Positions 46,301-54,201 of a stretch of DNA of 64,000 nt are shown here, one piece after another (position 1 is the first letter of the stretch; each line of letters begins with the position of its first letter). The position numbers and the translations under genes are program-made. Source of the stretch: Paenibacillus glycanilyticus (GTDB taxonomy: Bacteria > Bacillota > Bacilli > Paenibacillales > Paenibacillaceae). The stretch covers positions 186,001-250,000 of the forward strand of contig NZ_BSSQ01000001.1 in assembly GCF_030161375.1 (NCBI RefSeq), written 5' to 3'. The notes beneath the pieces were generated by a model that saw only the letters and a list, made by a program, of their open reading frames with translations, searched no databases and had not been told where the DNA came from.

Positions 46301-46756
46301 CACCGCCGTCTTGAGATCCGCGAAGCTAAGATCTTTCCAAGCCGCCGGCTTTACTTGCTGACCCGGATCCGCCCAGAAATCCGAGTAATGGAAGTCGAGA
46401 AGGAGCTTCATGCCCGCTGCCTTTACCCGCTCGGCCATCGCCAGCACATGCGCTTTATCGTTATAGCCACCTGCTTGAACCGGATCATTCCAGAGGCGAA
46501 GCCGAACATAATTAACCCCGTGATCCTTCATAATCTTCAGCAGATCTTCTTCTTGTCCTTCATCGTAAAACTTCACGTTCTTATCTTCAAGCGCCTGCAG
46601 CGTCGAAATATCCACGCCTTTGATAAACGTATCCGGATCGGACAAATTGCTCTCCGCCGCTTCCGCTTCCTTCACCGGCCCAACGCCCACCATCGTTGTA
46701 AGCGCTACCGCAATCGTAAAAAATAAAAGAATGCCGCTTCGTATCATTCGTTTCAT
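43301..46756 (-). CDS. SLH-anchored endo-beta-1,4-galactanase, GH53
   Basis: A 1151-residue surface enzyme that cuts beta-1,4-galactan, the side chain of pectin. The signal peptide (residues 1-33) precedes the GH53 barrel (40-380), with acid/base E178 in IGNEIN and nucleophile E283 in VAETSYAN. An Ig-like domain follows (385-470). Two CBM61-like modules (about 472-615 and 620-765) are internal duplicates, each with Y-x-L-N-Y-W and GAWGY. A Gly/Ser linker, a further beta domain (about 785-955) and three SLH repeats (about 965-1150) end the protein. ATG at 46756 has GGGAGG before it. It ends the lplB-lplC-binding-protein operon. Confidence 0.95.
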   Translation of the reverse strand: MKRMIRSGILLFFTIAVALTTMVGVGPVKEAEAAESNLSDPDTFIKGVDISTLQALEDKNVKFYDEGQEEDLLKIMKDHGVNYVRLRLWNDPVQAGGYNDKAHVLAMAERVKAAGMKLLLDFHYSDFWADPGQQVKPAAWKDLSFADLKTAVYDYTADVMSELADADAYPDMVQIGNEINSGMLLPDGSTSNMDNLAELIGEGVKAVRDTTPEGQTTQIMLHLAEGGNNGKFRSFFDAMEARHVDYDVIGMSYYPFWHGSFQQLKSNMDDIAARYGKPIVVAETSYANTLENGDDHPNTVGENETKLVGFEASVANQKLVTETVLNTVAHVQGGLGLGVFYWEPAWLPGVGWKEGEGNAWENQAMFDYEGNALDSLNAFRYVPGSIAGVNPILVYPATPVTITTGDSLALPADTKVLYNEGTILSKAVEWDEFDSELLNTPGTFAVQGKVAGTDLNTSVEVTVTGSPNWIKNGSFESGTLSNWDVTGDTGAVKIEHNAGNAKAGEYALNYWSGSAFAYQVSQTVTGLENGTYELRAYASGGEYADQAISLTAESGGETYSTPVTNAGYNVWKLYSIGEINVTDGQVKVGISVNGPAGAWGYFDKFELVKTEKAEVNVVQNPGFESGELAPWEVSGDSEAVKAEQNAANANSGDYALNYWLGTPFKYTVKQSLEKLENGIYELRGSASGGVYNDQKISLFANSGGKTYSTNVVNTGWNDWHSYTVSNIEIRDGKVSFGFDVDAPAGAWGYMDDIALVRVGDLPTGGESDGDGDNGTSAGNTGQSGTNGVVTLTSSQLTADGKGGYTAVLPASTTEVVLPAGLYDVMKKGPVTLSAGELSLTLPSEVATELLGKLKNETGSKVTVSFVPVTGEAARQLLSGTDAEVHALGTIYNFELSVTDAAGHVEKLSSFSRPLTLRLKQQQAGNPDLTGIYYIADDGTIQYAGGQLMDGVWHTTVSHFSKYALLEVKKSFADVPGSHWAAQAVNSLFAKQIVQGVSAAAFEPGREVSRAEFTAILVRALKLDKGSNAAVPFSDVPESAWYADAVSIAYEAGLINGRSAEQFDPNGSITRQEMAVMLAKAYYILYKDTAATGVAGGSLPFSDQSSIAGWALSSVQWAYEQGLLKGREGGRFAPAQPMTRAEAAEVVYRLLK

Positions 46757-46785
46757 CCTTTGTCCTCCCTTTTTGGCTATAAATA

Positions 46786-46811
46786 AGGAGGAGACTTTTG
46801 TCTCCTCCTTT
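46786..46811 (-). repeat. Hairpin following repeat copy D
   Basis: AAGGAGGAGAC and GTCTCCTCCTT form an 11-base-pair stem with a TTTT loop. It follows copy D on the minus strand, 30 bases before the GH53 start. It takes the place of the first tail hairpin; the GTTCCTGG hairpin is missing here. Confidence 0.7.
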
Positions 46812-46814
46812 AAT

Positions 46815-47005
46815 TGTAAGAAGTAAATGTTTCAGAGAATGATTTGCTTTGGAAAAGGGGAAATCCTCTGGAGGAGCGCTAGCGTTCGCCTTTGTCTGCG
46901 GGAAATATCCTATTTGGATATATTCAAAATTCCTGCAGACAACAGCGACCGGAAGAGGATTGCCCGTTCCTATGCAAATATTAATTCTCTGGAATGCTTC
47001 TTCGA
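46815..47005 (-). repeat. Palindromic composite repeat, copy D (divergent)
   Basis: On the minus strand the core is GTCGCTGT and AAGGCGAACGCTAGCGCTC with TCCAGA. Inner arms TTGTCTGCGGGAA (46892-46904) and TTCCTGCAGACAA (46930-46942) pair with one G-T pair, and an inner ATATCC/GGATAT stem extends them. Outer arms AATCCTCT (46862-46869) and AGAGGATT (46954-46961) pair perfectly. Further out AGAGAAT and ATTTGC pair with ATTCTCT and GCAAAT. It lies inside the galactan operon between the binding-protein gene and the GH53 gene. Confidence 0.8.
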
Positions 47006-47032
47006 TTAGCAAGGAGAGACAATCGTCTCCCC

Positions 47033-48619
47033 TTATTGATTAGCCAAAAACGCATCGATTTGACTCTGAAGCTCCGCCTGCACCTTATCGATTCCCGCTG
47101 CTTTGAGCTGCGCGATCAGATCCGCTTGGCCTTTGTCGATGTCCTTGATCAAGCCGTACTCGAGCGGAATCGCGTAACGGAGCATAACGTTGCCAACGTT
47201 AGCCACTTCGTTCTTCACATTGGCATCGTTAAATACGAATGTCTCAAGCTTGAAGTGGTAAACCTTCTGTTCCCATGCCGTGCCAATCGCGTCCGCTTCC
47301 GCCGGATAAGAAGCATCCTTGCGGTTCAGCGGGGAGTTCGATCCCCAGTTGGAGAAACCGGTGTAGTTCGGCGTGCCAGGCAAAGCGTTAAACTTGTCGT
47401 CGCCTACAGCCTCATAGTTCGTGCCGGCAATGCCGTACATGAACAGGTCATGGATTTCTTTGTCGTTTTGCAGCAGATCCAGCACCATCAGGGAACGATC
47501 CGCTTTCTTCGATGTGGCATGAATCGCAAAGCCGTTTTGCGTCGAGATTGCGGCGATTTTCTTGCTGTTAGGCGTCAGATCCGCAATCGCCAGTTCTACA
47601 TCCGGCTGCTCGCGTTTCAGTTCAGCCAGATTCATCGCTACAGTACCCAGGTTTTGCGCGTAAGAAGCGGTTTTGCCGGCTTTCATATCCTGCCATACGT
47701 CGTTTTTGTTGGAGACGATGTTCTTGGACCATGCGCCGTTGTCAGCCAAATCTTTGTAGTAAGTAAGAAGCGATTTGAATTCCGGTGTGTCATAAATGTT
47801 GAATACTTTGCCTGTTGCATCGTCCAGCTTGTAAGCAAGCGGCATGCTGTAGTCTACCAGGTTGAAGTCGTTCGCTTGCTCGAGCAGGATTTGGTCAAGC
47901 TCATGCCATTTCCAACCATCGGCGCCTTTGGCGTTAAAGCCGTTGATGCCTTTTTCGTTAGCCGCGATCGCTTTCAGATAAGCCGCGTAAGTCTCAGGGC
48001 TATTAACCGGCTCCAGGTTGTATTTCTTGCGCAGATCTTCGCGGATCAATACCGCTTTGTCCGTTACTTCCGGATTGTTGTTCGGCACCAGGAACTGCTT
48101 GCCGTTCACTTTCGATTGCTCCCAAGCTACCGCTGGCATAGCTTTCATCGTTTGCGGCATAAACTTGTTCAGCATGTCATCGGTCAGCTCCATGAAGCCG
48201 CCTTTAAGCGCTTGGTCGTTATAGAACGCCCAGTTAGCCGTGTATGCAATATCGAAATCTTCGTTCGCCGCGAATTTGAGCGGGTACTTCTGCGTCCAGT
48301 CCGCCCAGTCTAGGAACTCGGCATCAATGGTGGCGTTAACTTTTTCTTTCAGCTTTTTGTTGATCTCCGCGAATACCGCGTCATAATCAACCGGTTTGCC
48401 GCCAACCATCAGCATTTTGATCTTTAGTTCTTCGGATGTGTCGACAGCGCCGGCATCCGCCGATGCCGCAGGAGATTGCGATTCTGCAGCCGGCGATGGC
48501 GTCGCTTCTGCATTTGTTCCATTGTTATTACCATTGTTGTTGCTGCCGCATGCGCCCAGTACTGTAGCGGAAAGGGCAAATGTAGCTGCCAGCATCATGA
48601 CCGATTTTTTGTTTCGCAT
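47033..48619 (-). CDS. Extracellular sugar-binding lipoprotein (LplA-like)
   Basis: A 528-residue solute-binding protein. The lipobox LGAC gives C24 as the lipidated residue, followed by an Asn/Gly-rich stretch and a Pro/Ala linker. This long type of binding protein goes with LplB/YtcP permeases. ATG at 48619 follows AGGGGG; the frame runs on upstream without a binding site. It is the third gene of the operon and should bind galactan or arabinogalactan oligosaccharides cut by the GH53 enzyme. The ligand is inferred from this context. Confidence 0.9.
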   Translation of the reverse strand: MRNKKSVMMLAATFALSATVLGACGSNNNGNNNGTNAEATPSPAAESQSPAASADAGAVDTSEELKIKMLMVGGKPVDYDAVFAEINKKLKEKVNATIDAEFLDWADWTQKYPLKFAANEDFDIAYTANWAFYNDQALKGGFMELTDDMLNKFMPQTMKAMPAVAWEQSKVNGKQFLVPNNNPEVTDKAVLIREDLRKKYNLEPVNSPETYAAYLKAIAANEKGINGFNAKGADGWKWHELDQILLEQANDFNLVDYSMPLAYKLDDATGKVFNIYDTPEFKSLLTYYKDLADNGAWSKNIVSNKNDVWQDMKAGKTASYAQNLGTVAMNLAELKREQPDVELAIADLTPNSKKIAAISTQNGFAIHATSKKADRSLMVLDLLQNDKEIHDLFMYGIAGTNYEAVGDDKFNALPGTPNYTGFSNWGSNSPLNRKDASYPAEADAIGTAWEQKVYHFKLETFVFNDANVKNEVANVGNVMLRYAIPLEYGLIKDIDKGQADLIAQLKAAGIDKVQAELQSQIDAFLANQ

Positions 48620-48676
48620 GTGTATCCCCCTAAAAATGGTAGTCATATATGATAACCAGGTTTCCCTGAGGTCATC

Positions 48677-49594
48677 CTAACCTTTCACGGCGCCAAGCGT
48701 GAGGCCTTGCACGAAATAACGTTGAATGAACGGGTAAGCGAGCAGGATTGGCCCGGTTGCGACGATAGTCATTGCCATCTTCAGGCTTTCCGTCGGAATG
48801 TTAGTCGTGACGACCGCTCCGGAAGCAACCATTGCTTTGCGCATGCCATCCATGTTGCCAAGCATTTTGTACAAATAATATTGGAGCGGCATCAGCTTAT
48901 CATCGCTGACAAACAGAAGCGCGTTATACCAGTCATTCCAATACGCCAAAGCGATGAACAAACCGATGGTGGCAAGAACGGGCTTCGACAAAGGAAGGAT
49001 CAGCTGGATGAAAATCCGGAAATCCCCTGCTCCGTCGATTTTGGCCGATTCGGTAATGGCCTCCGGAATGCTGCTCATGAACGTTTTCATGACGATAATA
49101 TAGAACACGTTCAGCAGCATCGGCAGAATAAGAACGAGCAATTTGTCTTTCAGATCCAAATACGTAACGATCAGCATATACCATGGTACCAGACCCCCGC
49201 TGAACAATGTCGTAAAGAAGAAGAAGAAAGCAAACTGGTTGCGCCACCTGAAATCTTTGCGCTGGAGGACGTAAGCCGTCATGGCTGTTATAAACAAACC
49301 GACCAACGTTCCGATCGCGGTCACCATAATCGTGACCCCGTACGCCCGGAGCATCTGCTCCGGATATTTGAACAACATGCTGTAGGCCTCCGTGGACCAT
49401 ACCGTTGGTATAAGCTGATAACCTTTCTCCACAATGGAGCTTTCCTCGGACAAGGAGGAGGTAACAACCAGAAGGAAGGGGATCATGCAAATGATCGCTA
49501 AGAGTGAAATAAAGACGTAACCGATCACTCGCAGCAGCATGACATCCGCTTGCCTTTTTATTCCGCTTTTTCCCGTTTGGGCAACTGCACTCAT
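48677..49594 (-). CDS. Sugar ABC permease, LplC/YtcP type
   Basis: A 305-residue permease with six membrane helices. The EAA-loop pattern is MKTFMSSIPEAITESAKIDGAGDFRIFIQLILPLSKP, typical for contact with the ATPase. ATG at 49594 follows GGAGGG. It starts 14 bases after lplB. No ATPase gene is present; such transporters usually share MsmX. Confidence 0.93.
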   Translation of the reverse strand: MSAVAQTGKSGIKRQADVMLLRVIGYVFISLLAIICMIPFLLVVTSSLSEESSIVEKGYQLIPTVWSTEAYSMLFKYPEQMLRAYGVTIMVTAIGTLVGLFITAMTAYVLQRKDFRWRNQFAFFFFFTTLFSGGLVPWYMLIVTYLDLKDKLLVLILPMLLNVFYIIVMKTFMSSIPEAITESAKIDGAGDFRIFIQLILPLSKPVLATIGLFIALAYWNDWYNALLFVSDDKLMPLQYYLYKMLGNMDGMRKAMVASGAVVTTNIPTESLKMAMTIVATGPILLAYPFIQRYFVQGLTLGAVKG

Positions 49595-49607
49595 TGTCTA
49601 ATCCCTC

Positions 49608-50528
49608 CTAGAACAAAGCATGATCTTTGTCGTATTTGCGTACCGCATAGTTAGCCAGCAAGATCGTTGCAAAGCCAAGCACGGATTGATAGAAGCCGGC
49701 AGCCGCCGATAAGCCGATTTCGTTCGAGGTCGTCAGCGAACGGAAGACGAACGTATCAATAACGTCGGTCGAAGAGAACAAGAGGCCGTTTGTACCGACC
49801 ATATTGTAGAACATGCCGAAGTCCCCTCTGAAAATATTGCCGACCGCAAGCAACACCAGAATGATAACCGTCGGATACAGGTTCGGAATCGTAATATGCA
49901 AGATCCGCTGGAACACGTTCGCTCCGTCGATCTCAGCCGCTTCATACATCTCGTTGTCGATACCCGTAATCGCCGCCAGGTACATCACCGAACCGTAGCC
50001 AAGCGTCTTCCAAGCGGATACCAACACCAGGATCACCGGCCAATACGAGGGCGTGTTGTAAATATCGACCGGCTCCATTCCCACGGCTTTCAGCATGACG
50101 TTCAGCGTACCCACGTCGTAATTGAACAGGTTGTATGCGATCGCTCCTACAACAACCCACGAGATAAAGTAAGGCAGGAACAGCATCGTCTGCGAGAACT
50201 TGCGGAACCATTTGCCTACCGCTTCGAATAGCAGGATCGCCGCCGCAATTTGCAGCACGTTGTTCACAACGATAAAGACGATATTATAAAGCGCCGTATT
50301 CCTCGTTACCATCCAGGCATTGCCCGATTCGAAGAAAAAGCGGAAGTTGCTAATTCCGTTCCACGGACTTCCGAAGATGCCGCCCGTGTTGTTGTATTGT
50401 TTGAAGGCAAGCACAATGCCGGCCATCGGGACATAAGCGAACAGTATAAAAAAGACTACCGCCGGCGCCAGCATGAGCAGCAGCGTTCTGTTCTGAAAGG
50501 CATAACCCCAAAATCCGCGTTGCTTCAT
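49608..50528 (-). CDS. Sugar ABC permease, LplB type
   Basis: A 306-residue permease, with six helices and the EAA loop YEAAEIDGANVFQRILHITIPNLYP. ATG at 50528 follows AGGAGGAG; the frame runs upstream without support. It is the first gene of the operon lplB-lplC-binding protein-GH53. The promoter and the presumed YesN sites lie between it and yesN. Confidence 0.93.
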   Translation of the reverse strand: MKQRGFWGYAFQNRTLLLMLAPAVVFFILFAYVPMAGIVLAFKQYNNTGGIFGSPWNGISNFRFFFESGNAWMVTRNTALYNIVFIVVNNVLQIAAAILLFEAVGKWFRKFSQTMLFLPYFISWVVVGAIAYNLFNYDVGTLNVMLKAVGMEPVDIYNTPSYWPVILVLVSAWKTLGYGSVMYLAAITGIDNEMYEAAEIDGANVFQRILHITIPNLYPTVIILVLLAVGNIFRGDFGMFYNMVGTNGLLFSSTDVIDTFVFRSLTTSNEIGLSAAAGFYQSVLGFATILLANYAVRKYDKDHALF

Positions 50529-50570
50529 TCGTTTTTCTCCTCCTGTGTCATCTCTCTGTCTTATAGGTCT

Positions 50571-50598
50571 ATTATATAAACCGGACAAGCCCCTCCAA
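50571..50598 (-). promoter_or_regulatory. Candidate sigma-A promoter of the galactan operon
   Basis: On the minus strand TTGGAG (complement of 50593-50598) and TATAAT (complement of 50571-50576) are 16 bases apart. Transcription would start about 35-40 bases before the lplB start codon. Confidence 0.5.
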
Positions 50599-50605
50599 AA
50601 TTAAG

Positions 50606-50661
50606 CCAAACTACAAAAAGTAATACTTAATCTACGATTTGCCGCAAAAAGTTTAGTTTGG
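50606..50661. promoter_or_regulatory. Candidate YesN-binding tandem sites
   Basis: CAAAAAGT occurs at 50614-50621 and 50645-50652, exactly 31 bases apart (about three helical turns). Outside them CCAAACTA (50606-50613) and TAGTTTGG (50654-50661) form an inverted pair. The sites lie just upstream of the candidate lplB promoter. This is a typical activator layout, and the AraC-type response regulator YesN is encoded next door. Confidence 0.45.
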
Positions 50662-50668
50662 ACCGGGA

Positions 50669-50713
50669 GAAAAACAAAAGCCCGCAGACTCCGTTTAAAG
50701 AGGCCGCAGGCTT
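50669..50713 (-). terminator. Terminator after yesN
   Basis: On the minus strand AGCCTGCGGCCTC pairs with GAGTCTGCGGGCT, allowing one or two mismatches, followed by TTTGTTTTT. It separates yesMN from the lplB operon. Confidence 0.7.
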
Positions 50714-50733
50714 ATTCGTTAAGGTCAAACGGA

Positions 50734-52293
50734 CTAGATTTTATGCTTCTTCCGGTATTCCCCGGGCGTCATGCCGGTAAACTGCTTGAACTGCCGGTTG
50801 AAATAAATAATGTTTTTGTAGCCGACCCGCTCCGCGATCTCATAGACTTTCAGGCAAGGATCCGCCAAGAGCTCCCTCACCCGGTCCATGCGCCGCTCAT
50901 TCAGCCAGTCGCTGAACAAGGTGCCGGTCTCTTCCTTGAACAAGGTACTTAAATAATTCGGAGTAAAATCAAAAAACGCCGCTACTTCCTTCAGCGTAAT
51001 TTTCTGCTCCAGCCGCTCGTCCACAAACGCCATAATGTTGTCGAACAGCTTGCGCTTTTGCTTCTGCCGCTTGACGTAGAGCAGCTCGGATAACTCGAAG
51101 AACCTTCTCCGGAGCCAGGACAAAATATCGTCTATCGTCTCGAATTGGAACAAGACGGCCGCTTTCTGCGCATCCCACTTCAGCAGCTCGTACAAGTTCT
51201 CGCTTTGCTGCAGCAGATCGGCATGCAGCTTGGACGTTACCCGAATGATAAGATCATAAGCATATTGCTTCTGGGACACATGCTCATTCTTGTCGAACAA
51301 CTTAAGCAACCGGTCATCAATCGCCACCAGGTCATAATTCAGAATCGCATCCAGCATCTGCTCGACGTTTTCTTCTACATTAGGTTCAAGCTTATCTTCT
51401 CTTGCCGTACCGGATACGTCCTTGATAAGCCGGTTCTTGCCAAGCAGCCACTTCGCGCTTAGCGCCGCTTGCGCTTGCCGGTACGATTCGCGCAGCTCCT
51501 CGCCATCTCGCGCCGAGCCGCCCGCGCCAGCCGTAAGAGTAACCGGAAAGCTCTGCTGAGCTTCTTTCACAAGCTCTTCCAGCATGGCGGTAAACCGCTC
51601 GTCCGAAATGGGCGATAAAATAACGATTCGCTGGTCGTGGCTAGCAAGTACGGTTCCTCCGTTATGGTCCGTAACGAAACGCTCCACATACGCGGTGATG
51701 CTGCGGATTAAACCGCGCCGCTCCGGCTCGGGGATTTTCCACTCCACATCATCGATCTCAATAACCGCCGCCGCTGCGCCATATTCAAGCAGCGAAGCGA
51801 GAAAAGGCGTAATATGCTCCCGTTCATGTTCCTCCGACGCATCCGCCAGCCATTTGAGCAGCAGCTCCCTGTTCACGAGCGATAAAGCTTCGTTAACGAT
51901 GGAATGGCGTTTCCGTTCGCTCTCCACCTGCTTATACACCGTCTCCAGCATCTCATGAAGCTCTTGATCCTTCACCGGCTTCAGCAGATAACCCGAAGCG
52001 TTCATCTGTATCGCTTCCTTCGCATACTGGAAGTCTTCATGCCCGCTGATAAAGACAACCTGCACATGCGGGTTCAGCTCCTTCGCCTTCCGGGCAAACT
52101 CCGTCCCGGACATAATGGGCATCCGGATATCCGACAGGATCACGTCAATCCGCTCATCCTCTATCAGCTTTAACGCTTCGAAGCCGCTGCTGGCCGTCCC
52201 CACAACCTGCAAGGGCAGCGGGCTTGCGCTCACTCTGCGCCGCATCCACTCCAGATCTACCGCTTCGTCATCCACTAACAATACTGTTATCAT
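50734..52293 (-). CDS. Response regulator with AraC DNA-binding domain (YesN-like)
   Basis: A 519-residue response regulator. The receiver domain (1-120) has VDDE (D8, D9), phosphorylation site D55 in LSDIRMP and K105 in LLKPVKD. A long helical middle follows. The double AraC helix-turn-helix lies at about 415-519 (TLKEVAAFFDFTPNYLSTLFKEETG and IAERVGYKNIIYFNRQFKQFTG). ATG at 52293 overlaps the yesM stop in ATGA. It likely activates the lplB-GH53 operon. Confidence 0.92.
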   Translation of the reverse strand: MITVLLVDDEAVDLEWMRRRVSASPLPLQVVGTASSGFEALKLIEDERIDVILSDIRMPIMSGTEFARKAKELNPHVQVVFISGHEDFQYAKEAIQMNASGYLLKPVKDQELHEMLETVYKQVESERKRHSIVNEALSLVNRELLLKWLADASEEHEREHITPFLASLLEYGAAAAVIEIDDVEWKIPEPERRGLIRSITAYVERFVTDHNGGTVLASHDQRIVILSPISDERFTAMLEELVKEAQQSFPVTLTAGAGGSARDGEELRESYRQAQAALSAKWLLGKNRLIKDVSGTAREDKLEPNVEENVEQMLDAILNYDLVAIDDRLLKLFDKNEHVSQKQYAYDLIIRVTSKLHADLLQQSENLYELLKWDAQKAAVLFQFETIDDILSWLRRRFFELSELLYVKRQKQKRKLFDNIMAFVDERLEQKITLKEVAAFFDFTPNYLSTLFKEETGTLFSDWLNERRMDRVRELLADPCLKVYEIAERVGYKNIIYFNRQFKQFTGMTPGEYRKKHKI

Positions 52294-54038
52294 GCCAGCT
52301 GTCTCCTTTGCTCTTCCTCATCCGCGTTGCCCTGCCGGTCAATCGGCAGCAAGATGCGCACCGTTGTCCCTCCGCCAAACACGCTTCCGATCTCAATGCC
52401 GTATTCGTCTCCATAGCGCAGCTTAATGCGGTCATCCACGTTGCGGATGCCGTAACCGCCCGACTGTCCCGGCTGTGCCATAACGGTCTTCAGCGTTTCC
52501 GGCTTCATCCCGATCCCGGTATCGATGACTTTCAGCTCGATTCTATTCCCGGCTGCTTTGCCGCTGATCCGGATGGCGATATGGCTGCCGAACCACGCAT
52601 GCTTGAAGATATTCTCGACAAAAGGCTGCAGAATCAGCTTGATCACTTTGCAGTCTTCCAGTCCCCGCTCCATATCGATATGGACATCAAATTTACCTGC
52701 GTATTTAATACGCTGGATATCCAGATAAGCTTCAACCTGCTCCAGCTCCTTCGCGAGCGGAATAAATACCTGTCCATCGTTAAGCGTAAGCCGGTAAAAC
52801 TTCGCAAGCCCTTCGACCATGCCCGTGACCTTTTCCGTCTCCGACAAATTGGCAAGACTTCCGATCGTGGATAAGGTGTTGTACAGAAAATGCGGATTAA
52901 TCTGCGCCTGCAGCGCTTCAAGCTCGGCTTGTTTCTTCTGAATGCCTTCCACATATACCTTCTTGATTAGATCCTGGATGTTCTCCGCCATATCGTTAAA
53001 TGCCCCTGCAATATGGACAAATTCATCGTTGCCGCTGAAGCGGAGCCGCTTCTGAAAGCTGCCCTGCTGGAAGGAACGGAGGAACGTAACGATCCGTCTC
53101 ATTTTCCGTCCGGAAAGCCTCGCAACCAGGAACCCAATAAACGACATGAACAAAAAGCTGATCAGGCAGACGGAGAAAATAACGCCTCCCAGTTTGCCGG
53201 CGTCCTTGCTCAAGTATTTGCGAGGCACAAGCGTCTCAATGACAAAACTCGTGTTCGGAATCTTATTCTGCATGACGAGATAGGTATCCTGATTCACTTC
53301 CGTGTGCTCGCTGTCGCCCCGTTGATAGTAGATGGTGCCGTTATTCGAGTCAACAAGACGCAGAACAAGCCCTTCCTCGGTTGGAAACGCTTTAAAGTCG
53401 CCTAATAAATCATCCATTCTCGTCGTAATCCGGACATACCCGATAATCGTTTTGTAGTCATTGTAAGAGACCAGCTTCCGGAAATGAGAAATATTGTCGA
53501 GGCTTTGATCCGTATCGACCTGCAGCCAAATATTATCGCGGTCCGAATCCTTAATCTCCTGGAACCAGGACTTATTCGTAATTTCGCTGTACGGCAAAAT
53601 ATAATAGTCGCTGTCCTGGATTTCCTCGTACATGTTGTCCCCGTCAACCTCGTTCAAATAACCGTTCGTCGTATACACAAGGAGTCGGATGTGGTTGCCG
53701 TATAAATGCAGCGGCGCCTGAATTTGAGGCACGATCTCGTCGAGCATCGTCAGATAGGTTTGGAACGGGTCGCCTTTCTTCTGCAGCGCGCGTTGGAAAG
53801 ACAAACTTCCGAATAGCGTATCGGACATCCGCTGGATCTCGTCGAGCTGGTAGCTGAGGTTATTTTCCGTCTGCTCCATCGCGGTCTTAATGTTCGTCTC
53901 TGCCATTTCCGTACGGGACTTCACTAGCATCGTATACGAAAAATAGCCGATAACCACGTCCGTAACTAAGACTAGCAGCAGGTAGGAAATCATCATTTTG
54001 TACGTAAAAGGCATGAACGTTCTCATCCGCTTGTCCAT
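52290..54038 (-). CDS. Sensor histidine kinase (YesM-like)
   Basis: A 582-residue membrane kinase. TM1 is at 15-37, the extracellular Cache-like sensor at about 40-280, TM2 at about 285-306, then HAMP (307-360). The phosphoacceptor is H383 in INPHFLYNTLS. The ATPase has DTGIGM and GYGIRNV. ATG at 54038 has GGAGG 10 bases before; an upstream ATG at 54083 has none. It pairs with yesN through a 4-base overlap. It probably senses a sugar from galactan or arabinogalactan. Confidence 0.9.
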   Translation of the reverse strand: MDKRMRTFMPFTYKMMISYLLLVLVTDVVIGYFSYTMLVKSRTEMAETNIKTAMEQTENNLSYQLDEIQRMSDTLFGSLSFQRALQKKGDPFQTYLTMLDEIVPQIQAPLHLYGNHIRLLVYTTNGYLNEVDGDNMYEEIQDSDYYILPYSEITNKSWFQEIKDSDRDNIWLQVDTDQSLDNISHFRKLVSYNDYKTIIGYVRITTRMDDLLGDFKAFPTEEGLVLRLVDSNNGTIYYQRGDSEHTEVNQDTYLVMQNKIPNTSFVIETLVPRKYLSKDAGKLGGVIFSVCLISFLFMSFIGFLVARLSGRKMRRIVTFLRSFQQGSFQKRLRFSGNDEFVHIAGAFNDMAENIQDLIKKVYVEGIQKKQAELEALQAQINPHFLYNTLSTIGSLANLSETEKVTGMVEGLAKFYRLTLNDGQVFIPLAKELEQVEAYLDIQRIKYAGKFDVHIDMERGLEDCKVIKLILQPFVENIFKHAWFGSHIAIRISGKAAGNRIELKVIDTGIGMKPETLKTVMAQPGQSGGYGIRNVDDRIKLRYGDEYGIEIGSVFGGGTTVRILLPIDRQGNADEEEQRRQLA

Positions 54039-54201
54039 GTTTGCCGCATCCTCCGGTCCTATCTTTTTAATTAGGGGTATCATAAACGAATTCGCCCAAT
54101 AAATAAATAGGAGATTACTTGAACGCTCGGGACATATCCTCCATAGCCGCCCGCATAGTTATGGTATGAACGGTATTTAAGAAGTACGGGGGGATAGCGG
54201 A

